Both the position numbers and the translations under genes were made by a program. Under the pieces are notes generated by a model, which was not told the origin of the DNA, did no database searches, and saw only the letters and a list, made by a program, of their open reading frames with translations. This document shows, one piece after another, positions 46,031-57,985 of a DNA stretch of 64,000 nt. The stretch is taken from the NCBI GenBank assembly GCA_028564925.1, contig CM053027.1, forward strand, positions 244,491,649 through 244,555,648, written 5' to 3'. Origin of the DNA: Lithobates sylvaticus. Lineage: Eukaryota; Chordata; Amphibia; Anura; Ranidae. Each line of letters begins with the position of its first letter. Position 1 is the stretch's first letter.

Positions 46031-46135
46031 TTTAATGGCAATTTTTACTTTGCAGTGGACTTTTTAATGCTATTTCACAAGTGTCAGAGATTTTACGTTC
46101 CCTGTTCCCTTCTCTACCCACGTTTCCATCAGTCA

Positions 46136-47121
46136 TTAACCGCTTCCCGACCGCCTCCTGTAGATATACGTCAACAGAATGGCACGGGCAGGCAAAAGGA
46201 CGTACCTGTACGTCCCCTTTAATTTGCCTGCCCGGGGGGCGCGCGCGACCTGGTCGGGAGCTCCGTGACCACGGCCGCGGGACCAGCGGACCCGATCGCC
46301 GCTGGTATCCCGCGATCGGGTTACGGAGCGGAAGAACGGGGAGAGGTCTATGTAAACAAACCTCTCCCCGCGCTTCCTACACTGACTGTCAGTGATCGGC
46401 GGTTCCCTGTCATCGGGAACGCCGATCAATGACGTCAGACGTACAGCCACGCCCCCTACAGTAACCACAACACAACACGTCACACTGACTCCTCCCCGCC
46501 CCCTTGTGGTTAACCCCCTAACTACAACTGTCATTTACATAGGAATCAGTGCTATTTAAATAGCACTGATTTCTGTATAAATGACAAATGTCCCAAAAAT
46601 GTGTCAAAAATGTCCGATGTGTCCGCCAAAATGTCGCAGTCACAATAAAAATCGCTGATCGCCGCCATTACTAATAAAAAAAAAAAATATTAATAAAAAT
46701 GCTATAAAACTATCCCCTATTTTGTAAACGCTATAACTTTTGCGCAAACTAATCAATAATCGCTAATTGCGATTTTTTTTACCAAAAATATGTAGAAGAA
46801 TACGTATCGGCCTAAACTGAGGAAAAAAAATGTTTTTTTTATATATTTTTTGGGGATATTTATTATAGCAAAAAGTAAAAAATATTGCATTTTTTTTCAA
46901 AATTGTCGCTCTATTTTTGTTTATAGCGCAAAAAAAAAAACCGCAGGGGCAATCAAATACCACCAAAAGAAAGCTCTATTTGTGGGAAAAAAAGGACGCC
47001 AATTTTGTTTTGGAGCCACGTCGCATGACCGCGCAATTGTTAGTTAAAGCGACGCAGTGCCGAATTGCAAAAAGGGGCCTGGTCCTTTGGCTGCCAATTG
47101 GTCCGGGGCTGAAGTGGTTAA
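46136..47121 (-). mobile_element. Family A TTAA element, copy 2
   Basis: TTAACCGCTTCCCGACC at 46136 and GAAGTGGTTAA ending at 47121; orientation is opposite to copies 1 and 3. It is uninterrupted and served as reference for the insertions in copy 1. It holds the two conserved hairpins at 46337-46370 and 46393-46428. Interior AT-rich, no transposase. Confidence 0.85.
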
Positions 47122-47638
47122 CATCTATTCCAAACACATACATAAACAAAAAAAGAAATATCCTACAATCCACAAAATTACACCAATCAGCACCTACTGA
47201 CAAAATTACTCTCTTAATGAACATGCACATAATTTCAGTACATATTTATTCAGAATAACTAATTTAACTGAAGCATGGTACACTGTAACTAGCACAAGAA
47301 GCAAGCAGTATTGAACATGAAAACCTACTATTTGCAAGCAAATCCTCTACAAAGGCTAGAATTATTTTTATATGGTTTTACTTTTCTATGTTTGAACATG
47401 AATTAATATGTGATATAAAAATAGTTTTATATGAACATTGGGAAGTTATTCAATTTTGCTTAAAAAGAATAGGACATTTTCATAGTTACATAGTTGGTAA
47501 GGTTAAATAAAGACAATAGCCCACCCAGTTCATGTTGGTGCATGTGTCCATACTTCCTGCTGACACCACCTTACACTCCCTGAGACTGAAACGTTTCGTA
47601 CTTATGCTGGGATCAAAGTTGAGATATTTGTACAGTGC
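47122..47638. other. Intergenic sequence with a CR1/SINE tail remnant
   Basis: At 47478-47545 on the minus strand is the tail GGTTGAACTGG-type motif ending TTTAACCTTACCAACTATG. The rest is unrecognised. Confidence 0.4.
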
Positions 47639-47640
47639 TA

Positions 47641-49255
47641 CAGTGCCTTGCGAAAGTATTCGGCCCCCTTGAACTTTTCAACCTTCTGCCACATTTCAGG
47701 CTTCAAACATAAAGATATAATTTTTTTTTTTTTTGTGAAGAATCACCAACAAGTGGGACACAATTGTGAAGTGGAACGAAATTTATTGGATTTTTGAAAC
47801 TTTTTTAACTAATAAAAAAAATGAAAAGTGGGGCGTGCAAAATTATTCGGCCCCCTTGCGTTAATACTTTGTAGAGCCACCTTTTGCTGCGATTACAGCT
47901 GCACGTCACTTGGGGTATGTCTCTATCAGTTTTGCACATCGAGAGACTGAAATTCTTGCCCATTCTTCCTTGCAAAACAGCTCAAGCTCAGTGAGGTGTG
48001 AACAGCAGTTTTCAGCTCTTTCCACAGATTCTCGATTGGATTCAGGTCTGGACTTTGACTTGGCCATTCTAACACCTGGATATGTTTATTTGTGAACCAT
48101 TCCTTTGTAGATTTTGCTGTATGTTTGGGATCATTGTCTTGTTGGAAGATAAATCTCCGTCCCAGTTTCAGGTCTTTTGCAGACTCCAACAGGTTTTCAT
48201 CCAGAATGGTCCTGTATTTGGCTGCATCCATCTTCCCCTCAATTTTAACCATCTTCCCTGTCCCTGCTGAAGAAAAGCAGGCCCAAACCATGATGCTGCC
48301 ACCACCATGTTTGACAGTGGGGATGGTGTGTTGAGGGTGATGAGCTGTGTTGCTTTTACGCCAAACATATCGTTTTGCATTGTGGGCAAAAAGTTTGATT
48401 TTGGTTTCATCGGACCAGAGCACCTTCTTCCACATGTTTGGTGTGTCTCCCAGGTGGCTTGTGGCAAACTTTAGACGAGACTTTTTATGAATATCTTTGA
48501 GAAATGGCTTTCTTCTTGCCACTCTTCCATAAAGGCCAGATTTGTGCAGTGTACGACTGATTGTTATCCTATGGACAGACTCTCTCACCTAAGCTGTAGT
48601 TCTCTGCAGTTCATCCAGAGTGATCATGGGCCTCTTGGCTGCATCTCTGATCAGTCTTCTCATTGTCTGAGCTGAAAGTTTAGAGGGACAGCCAGGTCTT
48701 GGTAGATTTGCAGTGGTCTGATACTCCTTCCATTTCAAAATGATCGCTTGCACGGTGCTCCTTGGGATGTTTAAAGCTTGGGAAATCTTTTTGTATCCAA
48801 ATCCGGCTTTAAACTTCTCCACAACAGTATTACGGACCTGCCTGGTGTGTTCCTTGGTCTTCATGATGCTCTCTGCGCTTTCAACAGAACCCTGAGACTA
48901 TCACAGAGCAGGTGCATTTATACAGAGACTTGATTACACACAGGTGGATTCTATTTATCACCATCAGTCATTTAGGACAACATTGGATCATTCAGAGATC
49001 CTCGCTGAACTTCTGGAGTGAGTTTGCTGCACTGAAAGTAAAGGGGCCGAATAATTTTGCACGCACCACTTTTCAGTTTTTTATTTGCTAAAAAAGTTTA
49101 AAATATCCAATAGATTTCATTTCACTTCAGAATTGTGTCCCACTTCTTGGTGATTCTTCACAAAAAAATTTAAATGTTATATCTTTATGTTTGAAGCCTG
49201 AAATGTGGCAAAGGTTGAAAAGTTCAAGGGGGCCGAATACTTTCTCAAGGCACTG
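47641..49255 (-). mobile_element. Tc1-type DNA transposon
   Basis: Flanked by TA (47639-47640 and 49256-49257). The terminal inverted repeats start CAGTGCCTTG and run about 210 bp to AAAATTATTCGGCCCCC inside. The transposase lies on the minus strand. At 1.6 kb it is a normal full-length Tc1 element, broken by one stop and one frameshift in the gene. Confidence 0.95.
47926..48864 (-). pseudogene. Tc1 transposase, two lesions
   Basis: The N-terminus MKTKEHTRQVRNTVVEKF with a paired-like helix-turn-helix (YKKISQALNIPRSTVQAII) and a second DNA-binding part runs to QRTTA, then an in-frame TAG, probably from CAG. The catalytic domain follows: WSDETKIKL (first Asp), QQDNDPKHTAKS (second Asp) and SPDLNPIENLWKELK (Glu), the DD34E set. 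After ELKTAVH a small deletion shifts the frame (near 47990), so the usual end at TTKGGSTKY-like codons is lost. Cut-and-paste at TA targets is the family role. Not functional as it stands. Confidence 0.92.
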
Positions 49256-49257
49256 TA

Positions 49258-51412
49258 GATGCACTTCAAAGGGAAATCAATAAATTCAGGTCTGGGACTA
49301 CCAAACATTTGGCAATACTTCTTAGCGGACAGATTTTCACAGCTATCACAATGGTGTGCCCAAATCGATTTTATACCATGGTTATTGTTTGAATATATCT
49401 CAACCCTCCCTCTATTTCTTCCTGGTCTCTTGTGGTCGGACATGAACTCTCACCGTAAAATCCTTAAACAAAATGTAATAGTTGCACACTCCTTCCAACT
49501 ATGGCTTAACCACAAAAAATACTTTCAAACTTTCCTCAGAAGTTCCCCCCTTTAGCCTCATTCCTAAGAGATTCTAAATTCACACAAACATACAATGACT
49601 ACAGCCCTTTCACACTGTGGATTAACCACTTTCAGACCGGACCATTTTGCTGGCTTAAGACCAGACCACTTTTTGCGATTCGGCACTGCGTTGCTTTAAC
49701 TGACAATTGCGCGGTCGTGTGACGTGGCTCCCAAACAAATTGACATCCTTTGTTTCCCACAAATAGAGCTTTCTTTTGGTGGTATTTGATCACCTCTATA
49801 AACAAAAAATTTTTGAAAAAAACACATTATTTTTAAATTTTTGCTATAATAAATATCCCCCAAAAATATATAAACTTTTTTTTTTCTCAGTTTAGGTCGA
49901 TACGTATTCTTCTACATATTTTTGGTAAAAAAATCGCAATAAGCAATTATTGATTGGTTTGCGCAAAAGTTATAGCGTTTACAAAATAGGGGATAGTTTT
50001 ATGGCATTTTTATTAATAATTTTTTTTTACTAGTAATGGCAGTGATCAGTGATTTTTATTGTGACTGTGACATTATGGCGTACACATCGGACATTTTTGA
50101 CACATTTTTGGGACCATTGTCATGTATACAGCAATCAGTGCTATACAAATGCACTGATTCCTGTGTAAATGACACTGGCAGTGAAGGGGTTAACCAGGGG
50201 GTGGCAGTGTAGGGGTTAAATGTGTCCTAGGGTCATGTTAATAACTGTGGGGGGCGTGGCTGTGTGTTAGTGATCACTGATCTCTGCTCCAATCACAGGG
50301 AGCAGAGATCAGTGTCACTTGTTGCTAGGCAGAACGGGGAGATGCTGTTTACTTCCGCATCTCCCCGTTCATCCTCCCCTGACACGATCGTGGGTATCCC
50401 CGCGGCACTCGAGTCGCGATGGCACGGCGGCATATTCATAGGGACGTACCTGTACTCCCTTATGCCTGTCCGTGCCATTCTGCCAACGTACATCGTCGTG
50501 CGCCGGTCAGGTAGCGGTTAACAATAAATTAACATCTCTTTGATCCCTTGCCAAGGACCTGAAGTTCCCCACCTTTGATCACCTCCAATCTCGTTTTGGA
50601 TTCCCAAATTCAGAACTTCCTAATTATACTCAGATCAAAAATGTCTTTGCAGATCAATATGCATTATCATTACAACCCCCTTATACATTTTTTGAGCACA
50701 TCTGTTTAAACTCCCCAAGAGATAGAGGTATATTTTCCATATTATATAGTCATATAAACAAACTTTCCCTTCCAGAGAAATCTAGTCCCATGTTACAATG
50801 GGAAACAGATTTGCTCCTTCACAACCCCAGCGTTGGAAAAAATGAATGACAACCTCCGCAAAAGCAACTGTGCTATCTCAATCAGAGAAACACCAATTAA
50901 ACTAATAAATACACATATTCTGAAGCTGTAAGTTCCTAAAACCAATCTGGCAAGCTGCTAATAGCAAAATTAAAGTAGATTCAGGCCAAACAATTGAACT
51001 TACACCCACAATGTGTCTTCCTTTTGCTCCCATACCGAATATCCCAACCCCTTGCAACAGACTAGTTCATTCATTGTTCATCTGGTCACAAGTACTATCT
51101 AGAATGGAAATGATGAAACTCACTGAAACTCCATGATAACAGGCATATTTTCAATACAAAATGGTCATATTGGGATCCTCCTTAATCTTCTAGTTTATTC
51201 ATAACACTTAAATACTACTGTAATGTAGTAATTGTAACCCCTTTTTTAAGCTCATATTGCCTAGACAATGTTATCCTCCTTCAATTTTCCATTTTCTCTA
51301 ATAACTCCTCTTTATATAATATTTTGTACAATACCATGTTACTGCATGTACTTACCTGCTTTGTACCAATTTTCATTTTTTTTGATCTTCCAATAAAAAC
51401 TTTTGTAAACAA
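49258..51412 (+). mobile_element. Old L1 ORF2 3' fragment, split by a family A element
   Basis: 49258-49621 encodes GLGLPNIWQYFLADRFSQLS and related L1 ORF2 C-terminal sequence. 50522-51412 continues with DLKFPTFDHLQSRFGFPN and ends in CCAATAAAAACTTTTGTAAAC. The TTAA element 49622-50521 lies between. Many stops; 5' truncated at the Tc1 boundary. From a different L1 subfamily than the young copy. Confidence 0.8.
49622..50521 (+). mobile_element. Family A TTAA element, copy 3
   Basis: TTAACCACTTTCAGACC at 49622 and CAGGTAGCGGTTAA ending at 50521. Collinear with copies 1 and 2. Hairpins: 50275-50314 (16-bp perfect arms, 8-nt loop) and 50333-50369 (13-bp perfect arms). Inserted in an L1 relic. 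Confidence 0.85.
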
Positions 51413-52308
51413 AAAAGAAGAAGATGAATGACTTTGGGGGACATTTTAATTTTTTAATTTTTTAATAAAAGACTTGTGGTTTTAATTTTGACACTTTTTT
51501 TGTGAAATGGTACGGGTACCATTTCAAATCGGGGGGGCGGGATCTGATTCTAATAAGCCCCCCGCCCGCAGACACCCACAACCACCGGACAAGGGTTGTG
51601 GGGATGAGGCCCTTGTCCCCATCAACATGGCCTACCCCAAAGCACCCTCCCCATGTTAAGGGCATGTGGCCTGGTACGGTTCAGGAGGGGGGGAGCTCTC
51701 TTGTCCCCCCTCTTTTCAGGCCAGGTTGCGTGCTCGGATAAGGGTTTGGTACGGATTTTTGGGGGGACCCCCACACATTTTTTTTTTTAATTTTGGTTCG
51801 GGGTTCCCCTTAATATTCATACTAGAACCAAAGGCCCTGGTAATGGACTGGGGGGGATCCCATGCCGTTTTATTCAATGACTTTTATCTGTATTGCCGAC
51901 AATTCATTACAGCCGCTAGTAGTTTTAAATTACTTTTTTTCCTTTAGAAATTTCATTTTGTGCAGGGACTGTTCTAAACACAGGAAAAATGTTTACAGGC
52001 ATACTATAGACACCCCCAGGTATGAAATTTAAAGGAATATTTACTTTTATGGTTTCACTTTAAGCATTATTAAAATCACTTCTACCAAAAAAAGTTTTTG
52101 CATTGATACATGTCCCCTGGGGCAGGACTCAGGTCCCCAAATACTTTTTTATGACAACAACTTGCATATTAACCCTTAAAATTAGCACTTTTGATTTTTC
52201 ACATTCGTGTCCTATAGATTTTAACGGTGTTCGCGTGTTCAAACTCATTTTTTGCCTGTTCGCATGTTCTGCTGCGAACTGAACCAGGGGGTGTTCGGCT
52301 CATCCCTA
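51413..52308 (+). mobile_element. Solo arm of a foldback hAT (N3)
   Basis: Starts at GAAGAAGATGAATGAC, runs through TTTTTTAATAAAAGAC, the GC-rich block and the VAL-type segment, and ends GGTGTTCGGCTCATCCCTA at 52308. It equals one arm plus one terminus of the N1/N2 type. The other arm is missing; the inner break is at the purine-rich unit just beside the L1 tail. Confidence 0.75.
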
Positions 52309-53147
52309 GTCATGAAAGAACCCAGAACAAAATCTAAAAAACGGCAGGCCTCAGGTAAGATCAGTGTTCATGATTTAACAATAAGAAAGAGACTGGGCAA
52401 AATTGTCATCCATGGGAGAGTTCCAAGGCCAAAGTCAAAAATAACACAAAGACTCATCTCACATTTACCATCAAAAATCTTGATTATCCTCAAGAATTTT
52501 AGGAAAATATTCTGTGGACTGATGAGACAAAAATCTAAATTTTTGGAAGGTGTCCTGTTACATCTGGCATAAAATGAATACAGCATTTCATAACAAGAAC
52601 ATTATGAAACGGCACAGTGGTGTAGTGGTTAGCACTCTCACCTAGCAGTAAGAAGGGTCGCTGGTTCGAATCCCAACCACGACACTACCTGCCTGGAGTT
52701 TGCATGTTCTCCCTGTGCCTGCGTGGGTTTCCTCCGGGTACTCCGGTTTCCTCCCACATTCCAAAGACATGCAGGTAGGTTAATTGGCTTCTGTCCAAAA
52801 AATTGGCCCTAGTATATGAATAGGGACATTGGATTGTGGGCTCCTTGAGGGTAGGGACTGATGTGAGTGTGCAATGTACAGGGACAATTGTAGACACTCA
52901 CTCAGGTTGAACTGGATGGACCCAGGTCTTTATTCAACCTTACTAACTATGAAACTATACCATCAGTCAGACATGGTGGTGGTAGCTTGATGGTCTGGGG
53001 CTGCTTTGGAGCTTCAGGACCTGGACGACCTACCATAAATGATGGAACCATGAATTTTGAGCTCCACCAGAAAATCCTAGTGTGACAATTATACAAAAAA
53101 ATAAGAAATTTAGAAAGGGGGCAAATACTTTCTCACAGCATTGTAGC
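52309..53147 (+). mobile_element. Tc1-like relic containing a V-SINE
   Basis: Readable pieces include HGRVPRPKSKITQ, an equivalent of the WTDETK region (GTGGACTGATGAGACAAAAA) and, after the SINE, GGTGGTAGCTTGATGGTCTG (GGSLMVWGCFGASG). It ends in AAATACTTTCTCACAGCATTG, a Tc1 terminal motif. Heavily decayed and lacking its left end. Confidence 0.7.
52611..52947 (+). mobile_element. V-SINE (tRNA-derived head, CR1-type tail)
   Basis: An 8-bp duplication TATGAAAC flanks it (52603-52610 and 52948-52955). The head has a tRNA-like A box (TGGTGTAGTGG) and a perfect B box GGTTCGAATCC (52663-52673), an internal polymerase III promoter. The body GTTTGCATGTTCTCC...TTTCCTCCGGGTACTCCGG is the V-SINE core known from fishes and lungfish-type genomes. 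The tail TCTTTATTCAACCTTACTAAC resembles a CR1-like LINE end, the likely source of its retrotransposition machinery. Confidence 0.85.
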
Positions 53148-53227
53148 TGCATTTTTTTATAAGGCCCAGATACAGGAGCATATTACATTAACAAACAGAG
53201 AGGATGGTGTACATTTTACTTAGTGGG

Positions 53228-54150
53228 TTAACAACCACTTCAATACAGGGCACTTATACACCTTCCTGCCCCGACCAATTTTCAGCTTTCAGCACTGTCA
53301 CACTCTGAATGACTAATTTCGCTGTCATACAACACTGTACCCAAACTACATTTTTTTAAAAAATTCCCCACAAATAGAGCTTTTTTTTGGTGGTATTTGA
53401 TCATCTCTGGGATTTTTATTTTCTGCAATTAAAAAGAAGACTGAAAATGTGTTTCTGTTATAAAACTTTGTAAATAACTAAGTTTTCTCATTCACTGATG
53501 GGCACTGATGGAGCTGCACTGACGGGCACTGGTAAGGCGGCACCAATGAGGTGGCACTAATGAGGTGGCACTGATGGGCACTGATGGTGGGCACTAATAT
53601 GCAGCACTGATAGGCGGCACTTATGGGCACTGATAGGTGGCACTGATATGCAACACTGATGGGTACACATAGGTGCCACTGATGGGCGCTGAAAGGCAGC
53701 ATGGATGGGCACTGATAGGTGGCATGGATGGGCATGGATGGGCACTGATAGGTGGCACTGATGTACACTAATTGATTGTACGGATGGATGCCAATCAGTG
53801 CCAAACAATAATGCCTGCCAATCAGTGATGCCCATTGTGGACACTGATTGGCATCCATTGTGGGCACTAATTGGCATCCCTGGTGGTCTAGGATGGCATA
53901 CCTGGTGGTGACATCCCTGGTGGTCCTAGTGGTGTCCAGTGTGGGCATCCGAGGGTGGCTGTGCTGATAATCAATCAGCACAGTCTCCCCTGTCAGAGAA
54001 GCACCCGAACGGCTCTTCTCTACTCGCGTTGGGCAGACGTGAGTCAGAAAAAGCCGATCAACGGTTCTTCCTGTTTACACTGTGATAAGCCATCATTGGA
54101 TACCGCTGATCACGTGGTAAAGAGTCTCCGTCAGATACTCTTTACCTAGA
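53228..54150 (+). mobile_element. Relative of family A with internal minisatellite
   Basis: TTAACAACCACTTCAATAC at 53228 and CCCCACAAATAGAGC-type sequence near 53368 match the family A left part. A degenerate tandem array of GGCACTGATGGGCACTGATA units fills 53500-53790. The right end is not found; sequence changes to a LINE near 54150. Confidence 0.55.
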
Positions 54151-54154
54151 TTGG

Positions 54155-55491
54155 TGTTGCCGTGTGTCAGACATCTGAAATTGCCAGACTGCTGGTTGGA
54201 AGCTAAACAGCGGGGACCTTGAGTGGAGAGTGTGAACAAGTTTTGCTTTTTGACTGCTAGTGATTGCTGGGTTGCATTTTGAGGTTCTTTTTGGGGCTTT
54301 TCCTGGTAGCTTTTTAACTCCTTTTTCTGTCACTTTTTAAACAGCTTTTTTTTTCTTGCTTCCTTCAGCCTACTAATTAAGGAGAGTGGTTAATTGGTCA
54401 CAGGTGCTTGAGGCCTATAAACCTTCTGCAGAACTCATTGTGAGCCTGCTAATTTTTACCTGAGTGTTGTCTGAGTAGTGTGCGTGGATCATTAGTACTT
54501 GTGTACTGTGCGCGTGCATGTGGGTCAGCAAGTGCACGTGGGTTTGTGTGTGCACGTGGATCAGCGAGTGCATGTTGGTTAGCGAGTGCATGTTGGTCTG
54601 CGAGTGCGAGTGCGCGTTGGTCAGCGAATACCTGTGTATTGTCTGGTTGAGTACCTATGTATTGTCTGGTTAAGTATTAGTGTCAGGAAGCTAGTTATTA
54701 GGTAATTTGTACAGGATATAATCCCCAATCCTCATTAAATTAGTAGGTACGATGCCTGGTGGGTGTGGAGATGCGACTCAGTGTACATCTTGCGGCATGT
54801 ATGCGTTCCTAGATCATCCGATCGAGGGCGAATACTGCTGTGCAAAATGTAAGCACATTGTTTCCCCGGAAGCCCAGGTTCTGAATCTGGGGAGGCAACT
54901 GTCAGCACTGAGAAGTCCCTTCATACTAAAGGAGAGCCAGGAACGTACATGGCAGGTGCTGGCAGGGGCCAGCACAGTGGCGGGTAGAGACAAAGAGGTA
55001 CAGGCTCTAGGAAAGAGTAGATGGATGACAGTCAGGAAAGGTAGAGGGGGAAGTGCCAGGGAGGCCGATCCAGGGCTGGAGCATCCCAATAAGTATGCTC
55101 CATTGAGTGACATTGGTGAAACCAGTCAGGGACCAGCACTGCTGGAGCTGAGGGACTCTCCTAGCTGCCGGGGAAGAACTCCTCCAGTGAGAGTGGGGGG
55201 GGGAAGCAAAGGGAAAGAAAAGACAGATTCTGGTGGTAGGGAACTCAATTCTTAGAAAGACAGAGAGGGCAATCTGTAACAAAGACCTGAAGTACGATTT
55301 TAAAGAACAATTTTAGGAACTTGAGGAAAAGGACCTCCAAGGTAGTATTCTCAAGAATACTACCGGTACATCGAGCCACATCTGAAAGGCAGAGGGAGAT
55401 TAGGGAAGTAAACAAGTGGCTGAAGAGCTGGTGTAGTAAGGAGGGGTTTGGGTTCCTGGAGGACTGGGCTGACTTCTCAGTTGATCACCAG
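54155..55491 (+). mobile_element. CR1-like LINE, 5' end with ORF1, cut by a foldback hAT arm
   Basis: A 5' UTR of about 600 bp contains TATAAA-like GCCTATAAACC near 54412 and short repeats GCGAGTGCATGTTGGT (about 54560-54630). ORF1 starts at 54752. ORF2 is absent because the N4 arm begins at 55492. The left limit is approximate. Confidence 0.65.
54752..55255 (+). CDS. CR1 ORF1: zinc-finger and SGNH-esterase start (broken)
   Basis: 167 codons. CTSCGMYAFL...CCAKCKH is the PHD-like cysteine cluster at residues 10-34, followed by a coiled segment (EAQVLNLGRQLSALR) and a polar linker. Beyond a G run (55195-55202) the frame slips: the next frame reads RQILVVGNSILRKTERAIC, the first block of the SGNH/GDSL esterase domain known in CR1 ORF1. 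The Asp of GDS is Asn here. A further stop follows near 55315. Related proteins bind LINE RNA; the esterase role is not settled. Confidence 0.75.
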   Translation: MPGGCGDATQCTSCGMYAFLDHPIEGEYCCAKCKHIVSPEAQVLNLGRQLSALRSPFILKESQERTWQVLAGASTVAGRDKEVQALGKSRWMTVRKGRGGSAREADPGLEHPNKYAPLSDIGETSQGPALLELRDSPSCRGRTPPVRVGGGSKGKEKTDSGGRELNS

Positions 55492-56341
55492 TAGGGATGA
55501 GCCGAACAACCCCCCCCCCCCCCCCCGATTCGGTTCGCAGCAGAACATGCGAACAGGCAAAAATTTGTTCGAACGCGCGAACACCGTTAAAGCCTATGGG
55601 ACACGAACGTGAAAAATCTAAAGTGCTAATTTTAATGGTTAATATGCAAGTTTTTTTCATAAAAAGTGTTTGGGGACCTGGGTCCTGCCCCAGGGGACAT
55701 GTATCAATGCAAAAAAAAAGTTTTAAAAACTACCGTTTTTTTGGGAGCAGTGATTTTAATAATGCTTAAAGTGAAACAATAAAAGTAAAATATTCCTTTA
55801 AATTTTGTACCTGGGGGGTGTCTATAGTATGCCTGTAAAGTGGCACATTTTTCCCGTGTTTACAACAGTCCCTGCACAAAATGACATTTCTAAAGGAAAA
55901 AAGTAATTTAAAACTACTTGCGGCTATAACTAATTGTCGTGTCTCGGCAATACAGATAAAAGTCATTGAAAAAAATGGCATGGGGGTCCCCCCAAATTCC
56001 ATACCAGGCCCTTATCTGAGAACACAACCTAGCAGGCTGCAGGAAAAGAGGGTGGATGAGAGAGCGCCCCCCTCCTGAACCGTACCAGGTCACATGCCCT
56101 CAACATGGGGTGGGTGCTCTGGGGTAGCCCCCCAAAGCACCTTGTCCCCATGATTTAACAAGGGGACCCCCAGATCCCAGCCCCCCTGTTTGAAATGGTA
56201 ACGGGCACATTGTACCCCTACCATTTCACAAAAAAAGTGTCAAAATGTTAAAAAAACACAAGACACATCTTGGGACAAGTCCTTTATTAAAAAAATAAAA
56301 AAATAAAAATGTTCCACAAAGTCCATTCATCTTCTTCTCTC
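55492..56341 (-). mobile_element. Solo arm of a foldback hAT (N4)
   Basis: Starts TAGGGATGAGCCGAACAACC at 55492 and runs through the arm to CCATTCATCTTCTTCTCTC near 56341. It is the reverse of N3 (51413-52308), with the break at the same purine/pyrimidine unit. It cuts the CR1 on its left and abuts an L1 relic on its right. Confidence 0.75.
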
Positions 56342-57985
56342 ACTCCGTTGACGGACCCATCGCCACAATTCGTACAGAGGGATTGATTATTTTTTGGTAG
56401 ACAAATGGATCTTACCCAAGTTGACCGAATCGGTTATATCCACCATAACCTGGTCTGACCACGCATCGGTCACAATGACCACAGATGACTCACCGTCTAC
56501 TTCTCACACACGGATTTAGAGAGGTAATCCCTGGATCATGCACTCGCCAGTCCACTCATCCTACATTAAGGAATGATTGGAAGAATATTTTAATCTGAAT
56601 GTGGGAACTGTATCTGATAATACTACTCTTGGAAAGCTCATAAAGCATTCATAAGAGGGATAGTTATTCAAGTGAGTGCCTGAGAGAGGAGGAGATCACA
56701 GCATCTAGACACCCTCACCTCTAGCATTAAAACCTTAGAAACAGAAATCCAAACCAATGCGGACCCTACCTTAAAAGCTGAATTAGGCCGCCTCAGGCAA
56801 GATTTGAGAACAGATCTACCAGACTCATTAGAAAAAGCTCAAACACATTTCAAAGCTAAGCATTATTCCACAGGCAACAAGGCAGGGAAAGCTATGGCCA
56901 ACAGGTTAAAGAGGCACTATGCTAAAACTAAAATCACACATCTATACCACCCTACCACACAAAAGAAATTGTTAGAACCACAAGCTATAGCGGATGCATT
57001 CAGTCTATTATAGTACACTGTTCAACCTAAAAGATGACCCCTCTGTCACAAAACCATCCACACAGGGCATAGAAACATTCTTACAAGAAATAAACCTCCC
57101 CAAATTGTCACAGGAACAGCTCACTACGCTAAATGCACCATTCTCACCTCCAGAAATTATGACTATAATCTCTGCTCTACCATCCAATAAATCCCCAGGA
57201 CCAGGTGGCCTCACTGGCGAGTACTACAAGCAGTTTGGAACAGTGCTAGCACCCTTTTTATCAAAAGTCTGTAACGACGCTGCCTTTTCCTCTTCTCTCC
57301 CACCAAAAATGTTGAATGCATTAAGGGTTTACAAAAGGGAGACAAACATTCGATGCAACACGCAGACTTATCAACATAATTCACACTGCTGAGACAACCC
57401 AAACGCCTTCTCTGCTCCTATCTCTGGATGCATATATAAGGGTCCACTGGTCTTATCTAAAAGCGACCCTTTGCATATTCTTTCTGCTATACAAGCGTTA
57501 TACTCAGCTCCAACTGCCCAAGTTTACACCTCTGAGCTGCTATTCAAACCACCACTTATCTTTAACCTCATGATGGAACCCCTAGTAGAACACATAGAAT
57601 TGAGCATTACAATCACAGGATTTAAAATTGGTGCCATAGAACACACAATTAACCTATTTGCAGATGATGTTATAATAATGATCACTAATCCACTTACTTC
57701 ACTGGCTTTGGTACACCAGTTACTACATAGATTCAGTACCATATCATACTATAAGGTAAATGAAAATAAATCCTACATACTAGACCTAGGATTAGATGCT
57801 GTGACCAGCAACTTATTTAGAAACCGCTTCACATATCCATGGGCAGACTGGAATCTCATATCTAGGAATCACCCTTACTAAATCTACAATAGGTCTATTC
57901 GCCAATAACTATACAATAACTATACTGAAGCCAAACAAATGCTTTTGAAAGAAACAGCCAAACTCTCCAAACATGAATTCTCTTT
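56342..57985 (+). pseudogene. Decayed L1 ORF2 fragment
   Basis: Matches 40265-42110 of the young L1. Starts inside the endonuclease (HRHNSYRGID-like), continues with EKAQTHFKAKHYSTGNKAGK, NKSPGPGGLTGEYYKQFG, and the catalytic FADDVIIMITNPL. A deletion of about 160 bp removes the segment after PPKMLNAL, so the region equivalent to QNYRPISLLNLDTKLY is gone. Several stops and frameshifts. Ends in the satellite at about 57985. Confidence 0.85.

Noticed and set aside
52618-52673. Possible tRNA gene from A and B boxes
   Set aside because: The boxes belong to the V-SINE head; no cloverleaf is closed and V-SINE body sequence follows directly.
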